Positions 1 through 7,151 of a stretch of 14,185 nt of DNA are shown piece by piece. The notes under the pieces were generated by a model. It saw nothing but the letters and a program-made list of their open reading frames with translations, did not search any database and was not told the DNA's origin. This stretch comes from Streptosporangiaceae bacterium (lineage in GTDB: Bacteria; Actinomycetota; Actinomycetes; Streptosporangiales; Streptosporangiaceae), in assembly GCA_030050125.1 (NCBI GenBank), contig JASIJN010000529.1, positions 1-14,185 on the forward strand, given 5' to 3'. Made by a program: the position numbers and the translations under genes. Numbering within the stretch: position 1 is the stretch's first letter; every line of letters starts with the position of its first letter.

Positions 1-51
1 GCCGGTCACCACCGCCGTCCGCCCGCCGAGGTCGAACTGCTGCGCCGTCAT
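1..51 (-). CDS. Short-chain dehydrogenase/reductase, N-terminal fragment (cut by window edge)
   Basis: Only the first 17 codons lie in the window, starting at the ATG at 51-49 and reading leftward: MTAQQFDLGGRTAVVTG. A short polar lead followed by [GR]-T-A-V-V-T-G is the first beta strand and the beginning of the TGxxxGxG nucleotide-binding loop of classical SDR enzymes, which are NAD(P)-dependent oxidoreductases of alcohols, sugars or 3-oxoacyl groups. The ribosome site is weak (GGCGGG just upstream). It lies 77 bp downstream of the GntR regulator on the same strand, so the two probably form one transcript and the SDR would be part of the pathway the regulator controls. The substrate cannot be told. 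The identification rests on a very short piece but the motif is characteristic. Confidence 0.6.
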   Translation of the reverse strand, partial: MTAQQFDLGGRTAVVTG

Positions 52-128
52 CGGGCCCGCCGGGCGGTCACGCGGCCACGCCGCGGGCCGGCCTGTGCTT
101 CATGTCACGCCTTCCTGTGGCCTGGAGT

Positions 129-854
129 TCAGAGCGAATACAGCAGTGCCCTGGCGCTGGCCACGGAGTGCCGCACGTGCCGGACCGCCGCCCGGCCCGC
201 GCGCTCGGCATCCCCCTCCGCCAGGGCCGCGAAGATGCGCTCATGCTCCTCGAGGCTGCGCTGCTGCCAGAGCGGTGTGTCGGGCAGCAGCAGGAAGACA
301 ACGTACAGCTCGGCCCTGACCTGCTCGAGAGCATCGGCCAGGAAGCGGTTTTTGGCCGACTGCGCGACGCGGATGTGGAACCTGGCGTCGAGCTTGGTGA
401 ACTCGACGTCGTCATTCGCCGCCCCGGCCGCGTCAAGAATCTCGCGCAGAGCCGCGACGTCTTCGGCGCAGCGGTGCCGTGCGGCCCGCGCCACGACCAG
501 CGGCTCGAGTTCCATCCGGCAGTCAAGCGCCTCCTCGATCGCCCGGCGGTCCCGGCGCGCCGTGGCCTGGAGCTGGAGGGTCGGTCCGCCATCGCGGGCG
601 CCGCCGACGATGAAGGTCCCGCCGCCCCGGCCGCGCCTGCTGGTGATGAGGGACTCCGATTCCAGCAGGCGGATGGCCCGGTGCACGGTCATGATGCCCA
701 CTCCGAACATGACCGCCAGCTCGCGCTCCGGCGGCAGCGAACTGCGCGAGGCAAACAGGCCCAGAGCTATCTCACGGCGCAATTGCTCGGCCACGTATTC
801 ATGGACGAGGGGCTGACGTCGCGCGCGCGGGTCGGCGGCCATTTCGTCGGTCAC
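129..854 (-). CDS. GntR-family transcriptional regulator, FadR/FCD subfamily
   Basis: A 241-residue protein, normal length for a FadR-type regulator. Residues about 15-83 are a winged helix-turn-helix with the typical PPERELA (41-47), a recognition-helix region through TVHRAIRLLE (56-65) and the wing GRGGGTFI. Residues about 105-235 form an all-helical FCD ligand domain. The usual metal ligands are visible as D156 and H160 (DARFH), H204 (LEEHERI) and H226. Members bind small carboxylates or similar metabolites and usually repress a neighbouring catabolic operon. The start is GTG at 854-852; a GGGAGG lies 15 nt upstream, rather far, and an ATG four codons in is the alternative. It is divergent from the glyoxalase-permease pair, with a palindromic operator candidate between them, and co-directional with the SDR downstream. 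The ligand is unknown. Confidence 0.93.
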   Translation of the reverse strand: MTDEMAADPRARRQPLVHEYVAEQLRREIALGLFASRSSLPPERELAVMFGVGIMTVHRAIRLLESESLITSRRGRGGGTFIVGGARDGGPTLQLQATARRDRRAIEEALDCRMELEPLVVARAARHRCAEDVAALREILDAAGAANDDVEFTKLDARFHIRVAQSAKNRFLADALEQVRAELYVVFLLLPDTPLWQQRSLEEHERIFAALAEGDAERAGRAAVRHVRHSVASARALLYSL

Positions 855-892
855 GGCTCCGGCACCTGTCCTCCCTGACCCGGTCAGGCCTC

Positions 893-921
893 TTGACAGC
901 GTTGATGCTCAACTCTAAGTT
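893..921 (+). promoter_or_regulatory. Predicted promoter for the glyoxalase-permease pair
   Basis: A perfect -35 hexamer TTGACA (893-898) is followed after exactly 17 nt by TAAGTT (916-921), which keeps the first, second and last bases of a -10. Transcription would start near 928, giving a leader of about 180 nt before the ATG at 1108. The -10 is also the left arm of the 23-bp palindrome, so a bound repressor would block polymerase. This is read from the sequence; start-site mapping is lacking. Confidence 0.5.
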
Positions 922-938
922 CTCGTTACGACAACTTA
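901..938. promoter_or_regulatory. Operator candidate for the GntR/FCD regulator (two adjacent palindromes)
   Basis: The main site spans 916-938 and is centred on T927. Its outer arms are TAAGTT and AACTTA and its core is TCGT-T-ACGA, so 10 of 11 base pairs are symmetric. The core contains GT-N-AC, the pattern typical of GntR-family operators. A second short palindrome, GTTGA-tgc-TCAAC, lies directly to the left at 901-913. The location between the divergent regulator and the structural genes is where autoregulated FCD repressors usually bind. Confidence 0.55.
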
Positions 939-1107
939 AAGCGGCTCTGGGAACAATGTGCGCCGCGAAGCCCGTCACGGGAGGCCAATATTCCTTCGTT
1001 CTCCCGCTCTGACCGCCCTCGGGTTCGTGAGTTGCTTCGGCCGGAGCCCGCATCGGCGTCCGGCTGCCCGCAGGGCGGCCTCCTGAGCGGTGCGGCGCGC
1101 GGTTTAA

Positions 1108-1647
1108 ATGGAGCGCGTGCAGCGGTTCAGCCATGTCGGGCTGACCGTCCGTAACCTTGACACCTCGCTCGCCTTCTGGCGGGATCATCTCCGCCTCCGC
1201 GAACTCGGCCGGGGCCTGGTGGAATGGGAGCACCTGGACCGGATCACCGGGCTCGACGGCACCCAGATCGAGTGGGCAGAACTCGAGCTTCCCGGCGGAG
1301 TGATCCTCGAGCTTTTCGCGTACATGCGCCCGTCCGGAGCCGCGCTGCCGCCCGGCGGAATGAACCGGCCCGGGATGGCGCACATCTGCGTGGAGGTCGA
1401 CCACATCGATCAGGTCGTCCAGCGCCTGACAGCGGCGGGCTACCAAGCGAGCTCCCGGGAGCTTGTCACAATTCCCCGCGGCGCGTACAAGGGTTTTAAG
1501 TGCATCTATTTCCTGGATCCCGACGGAGTCACTCTCGAGCTGATCGAGCGGCCCCAGGCCCAGCGTCCGGCCAGACGACGGCGGCCGCCCGCCATTAAAG
1601 CGCACAGGACCGGTCACTTCAATCAGGAAGCGGGGCACCATGGATGA
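1108..1647 (+). CDS. VOC-superfamily protein (glyoxalase/dioxygenase/epimerase fold)
   Basis: A 179-residue protein with the paired beta-alpha-beta-beta-beta modules of the vicinal oxygen chelate fold. The first module starts at FSHVGLTVRNLDTSLAFWRD (7-26), and the second at MAHICVEVDHIDQVVQRL. All four usual metal-ligand positions are present: H9, the Glu in GVILELF, the His in MAHICVEV, and the Glu in DGVTLELIE. That makes a metal-dependent enzyme more likely than a bleomycin-type binding protein; reactions in the family include glyoxalase I, epimerisation and ring cleavage, and which one applies is not visible. The C-terminal ~25 residues are basic and probably disordered. The ATG at 1108 directly follows an in-frame TAA and lacks a good ribosome site, but the fold begins right after it. 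Its end overlaps the permease start by 8 bp, so the two are co-translated and likely act on the same substrate route. Confidence 0.85.
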   Translation: MERVQRFSHVGLTVRNLDTSLAFWRDHLRLRELGRGLVEWEHLDRITGLDGTQIEWAELELPGGVILELFAYMRPSGAALPPGGMNRPGMAHICVEVDHIDQVVQRLTAAGYQASSRELVTIPRGAYKGFKCIYFLDPDGVTLELIERPQAQRPARRRRPPAIKAHRTGHFNQEAGHHG

Positions 1648-3121
1648 TCTCGACTCCAGCTCGGCCGCGGCAACCGCACAGTCCGCTCCCCCGGGGCATC
1701 CCGGGCTGCGGCAGAATGCCATCGGGCTGGCCGACGCGATCATCGTCGGGATGGCCTCCTCGGGCCCGACCGCGTCCCTGGCCGTGACGCTGGCCGCGAT
1801 CGTCGGAGCCTCCTCCTACGCCGGGCCGGTCACGATCCTGGTCTGCTTCCTGCCAATGCTCGGCATCGCGCTCGCCTACCGGCGGCTGAACCGCTGGCGG
1901 GTCGACTGCGGCGCGTCCTACGTCTGGGTGGGACGCGCGATCACGCCGTACCTCGGCTTCGTGGTCGGCTGGATCATGCTGCTCGGATACTTCCTCGGCA
2001 CGATCTCCGACATCCTTCCGGTCGGACCCTACGTGCTGCAGGTCGTCGATCCCGGCGCGCAGAACTCCAACCTCGCCACCGCGATATCGGCGTCGATCTG
2101 GCTGCTGATCGTGACGGTGATCGCCTACATCGGAATCCAGCTCACCGCCCGGTTCCAGTGGCTGCTGGCCATCATCGAATACGTGATCATCACCGTGTTC
2201 GCCGTCGTGATCCTGGTCGCGGTGTTCGGGCATCACCGCGGCACCTCGCCGTTCCACTGGAGCTGGTTCTCCTGGCACACGATGGGCGGGACCTCGGGGC
2301 TGGTTGGCGGGATCCTCATCGCCGTCTACATGTTCAGCGGCTGGGACACCTCCGTGTACGTGAACGAGGAAACGCAGAAGTCACGCGTGAATCCCGGCCG
2401 GGCGGTCGTGGTGGGCGTGATCACGCTCGGGATCATGTATGCCTTCTACACCTTCGCCTTCCAGGGCGGCGTCAGCCAGAAGGCGCTCGCCGCCAACGGG
2501 TCGGACGCGCTCGCGTACATCGTCAGATCGGTGGCGGGCTCTCCCTGGGACAAGGTGATGATCGTGGCGGTGCTGCTCTCGATCGTCGGCGCGACCCAGA
2601 CCGCCCTGGTGGCCGGGTCGAGGATCGCCTTTGCCATGGGGCAGGACAAGGTGCTGCCTTCCGGGCTCGGGAGGTCGCATCCCAGGCACCGCACGCCGGC
2701 CGTGGCCACGGTGGTCTTTGCCGTGCTGACGCTCGCGGTCACCTGGGTTTACACGCTGAGCTCGGCCACCGTGGAGGGCGCGTTCACGAACGTGGTCAGC
2801 TCGGTCGGGCTGATGTTCGCGCTGTTCTACGCCGCGACCGGCATCGCGATGGCCGTCTATTACCGGAAACTGGCCGCCCGCGGTGTCGGCCCCTTCCTCG
2901 AGCTGGCGCTCATCCCGCTGGTCTCGGCGGCCTTCCTCATCTGGGTGGCCTTCAAGTCGGTACCGGGGCTGGGCGGCTGGAACGGCACGGTGATGCACTA
3001 CCTGTACATCATGCTGGGCATCGGCATCGTGTTCCTGCTGTTCGCACGGTTCATCGGGCGGTCCGCTTACTTCCGTGAGCCCATCGAGGCCTACGACCCC
3101 TCGTCGGCCGGCGCCTCATGA
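1640..3121 (+). CDS. APC-superfamily amino acid/amine permease (first copy)
   Basis: A 493-residue integral membrane protein with about 12 hydrophobic spans and a ~25-residue cytoplasmic lead, the usual size for an amino acid-polyamine-organocation transporter. TM1 has the broken-helix signature IIVGMASSGPTASLA (34-48). The loop RLNRWRVDCGASYVWVGRAI (82-101) and the segment FSGWDTSVYVNEETQKSRVN (232-251) leading into NPGRA mark the LAT/GABA-permease-like branch. It probably imports an amino acid or amine by proton symport. GGAAG at 1626-1630 with 9-nt spacing serves the ATG, which lies inside the end of the glyoxalase gene. The 3' end overlaps the convergent cvnD gene by 31 bp. It is a clear paralogue of the permease at 7329-8780: both share the CGAS-WVGR-I-PYLGF and NEET-NPGRA blocks. 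Substrate not determinable. Confidence 0.92.
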   Translation: MDDLDSSSAAATAQSAPPGHPGLRQNAIGLADAIIVGMASSGPTASLAVTLAAIVGASSYAGPVTILVCFLPMLGIALAYRRLNRWRVDCGASYVWVGRAITPYLGFVVGWIMLLGYFLGTISDILPVGPYVLQVVDPGAQNSNLATAISASIWLLIVTVIAYIGIQLTARFQWLLAIIEYVIITVFAVVILVAVFGHHRGTSPFHWSWFSWHTMGGTSGLVGGILIAVYMFSGWDTSVYVNEETQKSRVNPGRAVVVGVITLGIMYAFYTFAFQGGVSQKALAANGSDALAYIVRSVAGSPWDKVMIVAVLLSIVGATQTALVAGSRIAFAMGQDKVLPSGLGRSHPRHRTPAVATVVFAVLTLAVTWVYTLSSATVEGAFTNVVSSVGLMFALFYAATGIAMAVYYRKLAARGVGPFLELALIPLVSAAFLIWVAFKSVPGLGGWNGTVMHYLYIMLGIGIVFLLFARFIGRSAYFREPIEAYDPSSAGAS

Positions 3122-3702
3122 CCCGGCCCGGCGGCCAGCACATGCTGCACCAGCGTGATCAGGACATCCTTGACCGAGTTCTTCTCCCTCGCGTCGCAGA
3201 GCATGGCCGGGACGTTCGGGTCGAGGTCCAGCGCGATGCGGACGTCCTCCGGGTCGTAGCGAGGAGCGCCGTCAAACGCGTTGACGGCCACGATGAACGG
3301 CAGCTGGCGCCGCTCGAAGTAATCGACCGAAGGGAAGCAGTCGCTCAGCCGCCGGGTATCGGCTAGGACAACGGCACCGAGCGCGCCGTAGGACAGGTCG
3401 TCCCACATGAACCAGAACCGGTCCTGGCCCGGGGTGCCGAAGAGGTAGAGGACGAGCCGGGCGCTCATCGAGATCCGGCCGAAGTCCATCGCGACCGTCG
3501 TCGTGGTCTTGTCGGCCACCCCGGTCAGATCGTCCACGCCGATGCTCACCTGGGTCAGGGATTCCTCGGTGCGCAGCGGCCGGATCTCGCTGATCGCGCT
3601 GACCAGCGTGGTCTTGCCTACGCCGAACCCCCCGGCCACGACGATCTTGACCGGGGTGAGCTGGCTGCCGTCGGCCTCGCCCTCAGAGGGAGCGGAGCCC
3701 AT
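3091..3702 (-). CDS. cvnD: CvnD-type small GTPase of a conservon
   Basis: A 203-residue Ras-like NTPase. The P loop is GGFGVGKT (24-31), the switch-I-like segment is TTTTVAMDFG (66-75), and the G3 motif is FGTPGQ (88-93). The base-recognition motif is VNAFD (140-144), the NxxD variant usual in this family instead of NKxD, and CDAREK (169-174) takes the place of the SAK motif. In Streptomyces conservons the fourth gene encodes such a GTPase, which associates with the membrane complex and is thought to cycle under the control of CvnA-C. The ATG at 3702 lies 20 bp inside the end of cvnC, so translation is coupled. The stop is 31 bp inside the 3' end of the convergent APC permease, so read-through from either side would make antisense RNA. 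No P450 (cvnE) follows. Confidence 0.93.
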   Translation of the reverse strand: MGSAPSEGEADGSQLTPVKIVVAGGFGVGKTTLVSAISEIRPLRTEESLTQVSIGVDDLTGVADKTTTTVAMDFGRISMSARLVLYLFGTPGQDRFWFMWDDLSYGALGAVVLADTRRLSDCFPSVDYFERRQLPFIVAVNAFDGAPRYDPEDVRIALDLDPNVPAMLCDAREKNSVKDVLITLVQHVLAAGPGHEAPADEGS

Positions 3703-4063
3703 CGAGTACCTCCTTGAGCAAGTCGGTGCTGGTCCGCTGCCGTGTCGCGGGCCGCGGCAGTACAGCGATCATGCCCTGCTGTATCAGGTCGGACAGCAGG
3801 ACGCGGACCACGCCGAGCGGCAGCGCCATGTCGGCGGCGACGTCGGCCACGGTGGCCGGGGCCCGGCACAGGCCGAGCAGCTTGCGGTGCTCGGGGTTGA
3901 GCTTGGCCAGTACGGCCGGGCCCGGGGCCGGACCCGAAGCGGCGATGACCGCGATCAGGTCGAGGATCATGTCGCCCGCCGGGTCGGTACGGCCTCCGGT
4001 CAGCGCGTACGGCCGGACGACCGGGCCGGCCTCCTGATCGGTCCACCTTTCGTACCGCGGCAT
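3683..4063 (-). CDS. cvnC: CvnC-type DUF742 protein of a conservon
   Basis: A 126-residue protein with the DUF742 hallmark VRPYALTGGRT at 16-26. It is followed by a helical region resembling a winged helix (about 55-100, including TVADVAADMALPLGVVRVLL). This family accompanies roadblock proteins and small GTPases in actinobacterial conservons. The helix-turn-helix look suggests contact with DNA or protein, but its biochemical job is not established. It starts at the ATG at 4063, 7 nt after the cvnB stop, and overlaps cvnD by 20 bp, so it is the third gene of a four-gene transcript. Length and motif are normal for the family. Confidence 0.93.
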   Translation of the reverse strand: MPRYERWTDQEAGPVVRPYALTGGRTDPAGDMILDLIAVIAASGPAPGPAVLAKLNPEHRKLLGLCRAPATVADVAADMALPLGVVRVLLSDLIQQGMIAVLPRPATRQRTSTDLLKEVLDGLRSL

Positions 4064-4070
4064 GACTGGC

Positions 4071-4499
4071 TCACTCGCCGGGGAACCGGCGCGAGGCGAG
4101 CCTGGGCTGCGCGGCCAGGTGCGGCCCGGCGCGCTTGACGAGCATGGCCATCTCGTACGCGATCAGTCCGGCGTCGGCGTTCGCCGGGCACATCACCGCC
4201 AGGCAGCTCCCGTGGCCCGCCGCGGTGACGAACAGGAATGCCTGCTCCAGCTCGATGATGGTCTGGCGGACCTCGCCCAGGCCGAAGTGCTCGCCCGCGC
4301 CCCGCGCCAGGCTCTGGACGCCGGCCGCGAGCGCGGACAGGTGCTCGGCGTCCTCGCGGCTCAGGCTCTGGGACGCGGCCACGGTCAGGCCGTCACGAGA
4401 CAAGATCACGGCTTGCTGTATCTGATCCACTCGGGCGGCCAGGTCGTCTAGCAGCCAGCTCAGCTCCTGGCCGGCCGGCGTTGCTCCAAATGGATCCAT
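4071..4499 (-). CDS. cvnB: CvnB-type roadblock/LC7 protein of a conservon
   Basis: A 142-residue roadblock/LC7-domain protein. ELSWLLDDLAARVDQIQQAV opens the first helix, ILSRDGLTVAAS (32-43) forms the strand-turn-strand of the fold, and later strands IIELEQAFLFVTAAG and CLAVMC complete the sheet. Bacterial roadblock proteins dimerise and regulate partner Ras-like GTPases, here CvnD. I chose the ATG at 4499-4497 because an excellent AGGAGG (4512-4507) lies 7 nt upstream; a GTG immediately before it is the only serious alternative. The ATG shares a base with the cvnA stop (TGATG), so the two genes are translationally coupled. An open frame continues upstream without family similarity and is discounted. 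Confidence 0.93.
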   Translation of the reverse strand: MDPFGATPAGQELSWLLDDLAARVDQIQQAVILSRDGLTVAASQSLSREDAEHLSALAAGVQSLARGAGEHFGLGEVRQTIIELEQAFLFVTAAGHGSCLAVMCPANADAGLIAYEMAMLVKRAGPHLAAQPRLASRRFPGE

Positions 4500-6346
4500 C
4501 ACGACTCCTCCTGCGGTGCCCCGTCCGCGTTGTCCCTCGCCTGCCCGTCGGCCTTGCCGTCCGAATCCGGCGCCTCTGCCTCGCGCCCGCGCTCCCACCC
4601 GCGCTGCAGCGACGCGAGCAGGCTCTGCGCCTGTTCCGGCGAGCGGATCTCGGGTTCGCGGAACGAGGCAGCGGTCCCGGCCGACGGGTTGTTACGCAGA
4701 TGAGGGGAGAGGTTCGCCTGGCGCACCCGGCGCGGCAGACCCCGGTGCGTGCCGGCGCTCAGGCTGCTGCCGGGCTGGCCGGGCAGGACCGGTCCGTCCG
4801 CCGGGGCAGCTGGCCCGCTGCGGCTGGCCGGGGCGAGGCCGGGGAAGACCGGCTCACTGAGGAAGGTCGGCTGGCCAGGGAAGAAGACAGACTTGGCGGG
4901 CTCGGAACCAGGCTCGCCGGGCCGTGCGGACGGCTGGCCGGGAGTCATGTCTGGCTGGCCGTGACGGGAGTCCGGATCGGCGCGGCTGACGTCGGGCAGA
5001 GCGGGAAAGGCATCGGTCTTCGCCTGGCTGGCGAAGGCGCTCTGCCGGACCGGGAACGCGCCCGGCAGGCTTGCCTCGGTGGTCTCGCCCGGAGGTGTCC
5101 GGCGTCTGGCCCGGCCGGTCAGGGCCAGGTGCAGGTCCTCGTCGTGACCGGCGGTTACCTCGGCCTCCCCCCGGGGCGCGATCCGGGCCTCGGCCTCCGT
5201 CGTGATCATGTTGCTGGGCATGAGCACGATCGCCGTGGTTCCGCCGTAGGGAGAGGGTCGCAGGAAGACGCGCACCCCGTGCCGGGCGGCGAGCTTGCCG
5301 ACCACGAACAGCCCGAGCTGGTCGGCGTTGGCGAGGTCGAAGTCCGCCGGGCTGCCCAGCCGCAGGTTGATCGCGTCCAGCTCCTCGGGCTTGATGCCGA
5401 GGCCGCGGTCTTCGATCTCGAAGACGAGGCCGTTGCCGACCCGTTCGGCCTTGACCTCCACGCGGGTTCCCGAGGGCGAGAACAGCGTCGCGTTCTCGAC
5501 GAGCTCAGCCAGCAAGTGGACCATGTCCGCGACGGCCGAGCCGGCCACCATCTCCTCGGACGTGGTGACGACCTCGATCCGCTTGTAGTCCTCAACCTCG
5601 GCAACGGCCCCGCGGATCACGTCGATGACCGGAACCGGGCTGCTCCAGGCTCGGCCCGGCACGGCGCCGGAGAGAATGATCAGGCCTTCGGCGTGACGTC
5701 GCATCCGGGTGGTGAGATGGTCGAGCGGGAAAAGGTCCGCCAGCGTTCCCGGGTCGACGGCCTTGCGCTCCAGCTCGTCGAGCAGGCGCAGCTGACGCTG
5801 CAGCAACGACTGACTCCGCCGGGCCAGGCTCACGAAGACCTGGCTGATCCCGCTGCGCAGGCTGGTCTCGGTGGCGGCGGCGGTCACCGCGGTGCGCTGC
5901 ACGCTGGCCAGCGCCCCGGCCGCGCGAGACAGCTCGGTGACCTTCATGCGGGGGGACTGGGCGAGTTCGCCGTCCGGGCCGAGCGCCTCGCCGCGGCGGA
6001 GCCGCTCCACGAGCTGAGGGAGCTGCTGGTCGGCGAATCGGCGCGCCGACGCCTCCAGCGCGGAGGCGTCACGGGACAGCCGCCGGGCAAACCAGGCCAT
6101 GCTCGCGGCCGCGACCAGGACGGCGACCAGCCCAGCCGCGTCCGCCACCGCGATCCTGATCAGTACCGTGCCGTGCACCGCCGACTGGTTGTGGCTGGCG
6201 AGCGCCTGGCTGAGGGTGACGCCGGCAAAGACCCACATGACGGCGGCGGCAATGATCGGGATGGCCAGGATCACCGCCGTGGTGAAGCGGATCGACCGGC
6301 GCAGTGCACGCCATCGCTCGCGGCCCGGCAACATGTGCGTGCCCAT
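4499..6346 (-). CDS. cvnA: CvnA-type membrane sensor histidine kinase-like protein of a conservon
   Basis: A 615-residue protein. Two membrane helices at about 19-43 and 63-86 enclose an outside loop of only ~20 residues, so there is no large sensory domain (many relatives carry a nitrate-sensing-type domain). A helical linker follows, and the dimerisation region RSQSLLQRQLRLLDELE (177-193) leads to HLTTRMRRHAEGLIILSG (210-227). The ATP-binding domain has the N box around N285 (ELVENATLFS), D box EDRGLGI (312-318) and G box GLFVVGKLAARHG (345-357). From about 380 the tail is Pro/Gly-rich with repeated PGQP. It holds the conserved GLPRRVRQANLSPHLR block (536-551) and a terminal helix near 569-588. 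The start at 6346 has AGGGAG 7 nt upstream. It is the first gene of the cvnABCD operon. Whether it phosphorylates itself or only binds ATP is open. Confidence 0.93.
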   Translation of the reverse strand: MGTHMLPGRERWRALRRSIRFTTAVILAIPIIAAAVMWVFAGVTLSQALASHNQSAVHGTVLIRIAVADAAGLVAVLVAAASMAWFARRLSRDASALEASARRFADQQLPQLVERLRRGEALGPDGELAQSPRMKVTELSRAAGALASVQRTAVTAAATETSLRSGISQVFVSLARRSQSLLQRQLRLLDELERKAVDPGTLADLFPLDHLTTRMRRHAEGLIILSGAVPGRAWSSPVPVIDVIRGAVAEVEDYKRIEVVTTSEEMVAGSAVADMVHLLAELVENATLFSPSGTRVEVKAERVGNGLVFEIEDRGLGIKPEELDAINLRLGSPADFDLANADQLGLFVVGKLAARHGVRVFLRPSPYGGTTAIVLMPSNMITTEAEARIAPRGEAEVTAGHDEDLHLALTGRARRRTPPGETTEASLPGAFPVRQSAFASQAKTDAFPALPDVSRADPDSRHGQPDMTPGQPSARPGEPGSEPAKSVFFPGQPTFLSEPVFPGLAPASRSGPAAPADGPVLPGQPGSSLSAGTHRGLPRRVRQANLSPHLRNNPSAGTAASFREPEIRSPEQAQSLLASLQRGWERGREAEAPDSDGKADGQARDNADGAPQEES

Positions 6347-6358
6347 GTGGTAACTCCC

Positions 6359-6370
6359 TGATCCGGATCA
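6359..6370. promoter_or_regulatory. Perfect 12-bp palindrome at the cvnA ribosome site
   Basis: TGATCCGGATCA is perfectly symmetric and lies immediately upstream of the AGGGAG ribosome site of cvnA. It could be a protein-binding site at the operon's promoter-proximal end or part of a leader hairpin. A 12-bp palindrome can arise by chance in GC-rich DNA, so this is only a candidate. Confidence 0.25.
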
Positions 6371-6934
6371 CGTGCTCCCGGCTAGCACGTCCGTTCCCCC
6401 GCGCGAACCAGCGGATCAGGGTAGGTTCCTCCGCCGCCGGACCGGTGACGGCCGCCTCGCGGTCGCGGGCGTGGCCGCGACCTGGCAGCCGGCCACGGGT
6501 TCCCTGGCTGCACCTGCGCGCGCCGCACCGCGGATCGCCTGACCGCTGAGTCACCGTCACTCCCCGCGGTCGGATGGATGGTTTCCCGTCGGTACAGTAC
6601 ATGACCGTCTGCGCATTTTTGATCAGTTCTCCGCAGAAGTTGACGAGCAGAAGGGCTCTCGTGCCACTGCCAGAAGTTCTCGCGCGGCCACGATCGTCGT
6701 TCTCGGGGCCGCGGCATGGGCTGGCGCGGCATGATCACAAACCGTGCCCTTTACCGCCGGAATCCGGTGACGGCCGGGTTCCCGGGCTTTGGACACCGCG
6801 CAGGCCGGTGGCCGGCCATCCAGAACCCGACCTGGGACTGCTCCGCGTTTTCGCATCGCATTATGCGGCTTGTTGTCCGGTTTTTAGCCTTATTAGTAGT
6901 TATTCTGTTTCTCATGGAGCACGTACGACTAAAT

Positions 6935-6950
6935 GTGCCACTCGTGGCAC
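6935..6950. promoter_or_regulatory. 16-bp inverted repeat at the edge of an AT-rich patch, operator candidate
   Basis: GTGCCAC-TC-GTGGCAC has perfect 7-bp arms around two bases, too tight for an RNA hairpin loop but ideal for a dimeric DNA-binding protein. It directly follows the AT-rich stretch (about 6850-6935) where a promoter is most likely, and lies about 380 bp before the permease ATG. The regulator is unknown. Confidence 0.4.
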
Positions 6951-7003
6951 TTCGCATCCGCTACCCAAAAATAGCCGCTATGATCCCGGGAGGGTTTCCG
7001 CCT

Positions 7004-7151
7004 GGCTGACTGTATCGCCGGTCAGCCCCGCTTCGTGCCCGACGTTCGGACCGCCGACGATGCCGATCGCATGGGGGGGTTTCCATGCCGTGCCGACACC
7101 CTGAGCAAGACCCTGTGGCTGGCCGCGGATCCGCCGATCGACGGTGATCCG
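7004..7151 (+). ncRNA. Possible structured leader of the second APC permease (three hairpins)
   Basis: Three stems occur in a row. At 7004-7027, GGCTGAC and GTCAGCC pair, with two more pairs (one G-U) closing a 6-nt loop. At 7069-7088, GCATGG pairs with CCATGC over a G-rich loop. At 7126-7151, CGGATC pairs with GATCCG, with a further 3-bp inner stem. None is followed by a run of T, so they are not ordinary terminators. They sit 180-320 nt upstream of the permease start, on the side of a likely leader. No known riboswitch consensus was recognised. Confidence 0.25.

Noticed and set aside
799..1743. A 314-codon minus-strand frame opposite the VOC gene
   Set aside because: It overlaps the GntR regulator start and the divergent promoter, and its translation has no domain, whereas the plus strand encodes a complete VOC fold.
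4481..6361. A 626-codon open frame on the plus strand antisense to cvnA
   Set aside because: It is a GC-bias shadow: the minus strand encodes a protein with clear kinase ATPase motifs, whereas this translation is Arg/Gly/Ala-rich with no domain.
7004..7027. The 9-bp hairpin considered as an intrinsic terminator
   Set aside because: No T run follows, and no gene on the same strand ends upstream that it would terminate.
6574..7104. A 176-codon plus-strand frame in the gap before the second permease
   Set aside because: No ribosome site, mixed composition crossing the AT-rich patch, no recognisable domain; overlapping frames on both strands are equally unconvincing.
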